From positions 1 through 34,022 of the forward strand of contig JBDZUZ010000018.1 in assembly GCA_040255445.1 (NCBI GenBank): a stretch of DNA of 34,022 nt, read 5' to 3'. Source of the stretch: JBDZUZ01 sp040255445. Lineage in GTDB: Bacteria; Planctomycetota; Phycisphaerae; Phycisphaerales; UBA1924. The translations under genes and the position numbers were made by a program. The notes below the pieces were generated by a model that made no database searches, was not told the origin of the DNA, and saw only the letters and a list, made by a program, of their open reading frames with translations. Positions 32,607-34,022 of this stretch are shown piece after piece. How positions within the stretch are numbered: the first letter of the stretch is position 1; each line of letters starts with the position of its first letter.

Positions 32607-33770
32607 ATGTCCATCCCCTTCCAAACCCTCCACGCCCCCGGCCCCTCCGCCGATGCCGGACTCACCCTCGGCCGCGCCCTCGCCCCCATGCTCGAGTCCC
32701 GCCGCGTCCCCTACCTCGCGGACCTGATGTCGATCAACCGCGTCACGCCCGACCAGCTCCGCGAACAAACCCGGCGCTGGCTCGCCGCGCTCCCGACACG
32801 GTTCCAGGTCCAGATGGACGCCATGGCCCTCGGCGCCGGCCTCTCCCTCCAGGACCTCGCCGAGTTCCTCTACGTCGACATCGCCTCCACCTCCAGCCCC
32901 TGGGCCCGCGGCGGCCCCCTCGACGACTCCACCCTCGACGACCCAACCGACAACCCCGCCGCGGGCCCCGCCGCCGGCCCCCTCTGCACCGGCTTCGTCA
33001 CACCCCTGCACAACCGCCCCTGGCTCGCACGCAACTGCGACTGGTACAAGTCCCTCCTCGTCCGCGGCACCAGCGCCACCTTCTACGCCGAGCCCAACCT
33101 CATCCCCTGCGTCTCCCTCGGCGTCGCCGGCGATATCGATATCGACACCGGCTTCAACGCCGAGCGCCTCTGGCTCCACATGCACACGCTCCACGCGACC
33201 GACCCCATCGGCCCTGGCCAGCGCCCCATCTCCTGGCTCTTCTGGATGCGCGACTGCCTCGAACGCTGCAGCACGATCGATGAGGTCGACCGCTTCATCG
33301 CACAGACCGCCCGCGACCGCGGCGTCGTCCTCTTCGCCGTCGATGGCAAATCCGGCGAGAGCGCTGTCTTCGAGTGCCACCGCACCCGCCACGACCGCTT
33401 CGAACCCCTCACGCACGATGACCCCACCGCCGGCCCCGCCGGCTCCCTCATCGCCACCAACCACTGCCGCTGCAAGCACCCGCAGGAAACGCTCGAAGAA
33501 CAGGAACACCGCGGCCGCCAGCGCGCTGGCTCCACCATCCGCCGCTACAACCGCGTCCGCCGACTCCTGGAACTCGCCCCGCCCGAAGAAGGCCCCGACG
33601 ACCTCATCGAAATCCTCGCCGACGACCAGGTCGAGATGCGCACCCCCGAACACCTCCGCACCATCTACAGCGCCGTCTGCGACCCCACCCACAACCGCCT
33701 CTGGTTCGCCAGCGGCGCCCTCCCCGCCGCGAGCGCCGGCGCCTGGCGCGAAATCAAGACCACCTGGTAA
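32607..33770 (+). CDS. C45-family autoproteolytic acyltransferase/hydrolase
   Basis: A 387-residue N-terminal-nucleophile hydrolase resembling acyl-CoA:6-aminopenicillanic acid acyltransferase and related C45 proteins. The likely nucleophile is Cys127 in GPLCTGF, exposed by self-cleavage before it. LARNCDWY (residues about 139-146) matches the family's Asn-x-Asp-Trp segment after the nucleophile, and LIATNHCRCKHPQE is the conserved TNH region. A Pro/Asp/Ala-rich insert (about 101-124) precedes the cleavage site. No signal peptide is visible, so it is probably cytoplasmic. Members cleave or transfer acyl groups on amides; the natural substrate here is unknown. The start MSIPFQTLHA follows a pyrimidine-rich leader with no evident ribosome site. 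Confidence 0.85.
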   Translation: MSIPFQTLHAPGPSADAGLTLGRALAPMLESRRVPYLADLMSINRVTPDQLREQTRRWLAALPTRFQVQMDAMALGAGLSLQDLAEFLYVDIASTSSPWARGGPLDDSTLDDPTDNPAAGPAAGPLCTGFVTPLHNRPWLARNCDWYKSLLVRGTSATFYAEPNLIPCVSLGVAGDIDIDTGFNAERLWLHMHTLHATDPIGPGQRPISWLFWMRDCLERCSTIDEVDRFIAQTARDRGVVLFAVDGKSGESAVFECHRTRHDRFEPLTHDDPTAGPAGSLIATNHCRCKHPQETLEEQEHRGRQRAGSTIRRYNRVRRLLELAPPEEGPDDLIEILADDQVEMRTPEHLRTIYSAVCDPTHNRLWFASGALPAASAGAWREIKTTW

Positions 33771-33794
33771 CCGTGTCACGTGCGACCGGCTCCG

Positions 33795-33878
33795 ACGTGC
33801 CACGGCTCCGAGCCGAGGCTATCTCGGACGTGCCACGGCTCCGAGCCGAGGCTCTGCGAGGCGAGCAGCCGTGGTTGG
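33795..33878 (+). repeat. Family B repeat, tandem partial plus full copy
   Basis: A truncated unit (33795-33820) carries the first 26 bases of family B. A full copy follows at 33828-33878, with one change in the centre (CTCTGCG for CTTTGCG). A further remnant, CCCGAGGGCGGA near 33905, resembles the end of family C. The 33771-33984 region has no gene. Confidence 0.8.
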
Positions 33879-33984
33879 ACCCACAACCTCCCATCACCCC
33901 CTTCCCGAGGGCGGACCAACCCGCGCAACAACCCTCCCCTAAACTCCCCCCCACCTGCCCTTGCCCCCGCCCCGGAGCCCCCCG

Positions 33985-34022
33985 TTGCCCGCGCCCACAC
34001 TCCCACGCCGCACCTTCGCGAT
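33985..34022 (+). CDS. Possible start of a Tat-exported protein (3' partial)
   Basis: From TTG 33985 the frame reads MPAPTLPRRTFA and is cut by the window edge. The LPRRTFA pattern looks like a twin-arginine signal, and GGAG lies at 33974-33977. Only twelve codons are visible, so this is a guess. Confidence 0.3.
   Translation, partial: MPAPTLPRRTFA

Noticed and set aside
32394..33803. Minus-strand open frame opposite the C45 gene
   Set aside because: Antisense shadow with low-complexity Gly/Ala/Val/Asp composition; the plus-strand frame has clear family motifs.
29540..33878. Recurring peptide RATAPSRG...RRAAVVG in several open frames
   Set aside because: It is the translation of family B repeats in intergenic DNA, not a protein motif.

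Overview
The window (34,022 bases, very GC-rich, no RNA genes or complete mobile elements seen) looks like the chromosome of a free-living planctomycete, most likely of the Phycisphaerae. The pointers are a PEP-CTERM-like exported protein, two secreted enzymes with a C-terminal dockerin-like module ending in Gly-Cys, several membrane proteins carrying a CxxCGY...CPECG zinc ribbon, and polysaccharide-degrading lipoproteins. This assignment is inferred from protein style; no rRNA or marker phylogeny is available.

Layout. 1-2,936: a 5'-truncated exported hydrolase fused to a SnoaL-like domain, a PEP-CTERM-like protein with its own terminator, and an exported esterase. 3,115-5,601 (minus): a multicopper oxidase with Tat signal, an orphan NuoE and a 77-residue unknown protein, ending in a minus-strand terminator. 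5,839-7,763 (minus): a two-gene AbiE-type (type IV) toxin-antitoxin operon under a 54-bp palindrome that contains a symmetrical, probably near-leaderless promoter. 7,888-9,417: a small membrane protein and an SbtA-like bicarbonate transporter. 9,665-12,923: a duplicated ABC-2 permease and a planctomycete-style lipoprotein. 13,047-16,676: a pilin-like protein and four membrane proteins with the same zinc-ribbon signature. 16,838-18,073: DNA polymerase IV. 18,300-21,269: a large secreted zinc metalloprotease with four repeats and a dockerin.

21,432-29,428 is a beta-glucan (laminarin-type) use locus: secreted GH16, solute-binding protein, two sugar permeases coupled by 4-base overlaps, cytoplasmic GH1 beta-glucosidase, and a second GH16 lipoprotein. 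The expected division of labour is outside cleavage by the GH16 enzymes, uptake of oligosaccharides by the ABC importer, and inside hydrolysis to glucose by GH1. No ATPase or regulator is encoded in the window. 29,788-32,253 (minus) encodes a photolyase fused to a renalase-like FAD oxidoreductase, and 32,607-33,770 a C45-type N-terminal-nucleophile acyltransferase. A possible Tat-exported protein begins at the right edge.

The intergenic DNA is unusual. It holds several repeat families: REP-like hairpins (many closed by a GNA trinucleotide loop), a two-part repeat block on both sides of the photolyase gene, and two loci where degenerate 8-base units are arrayed in inverted orientation. These arrays and the AbiE palindrome are the least explained structures here.
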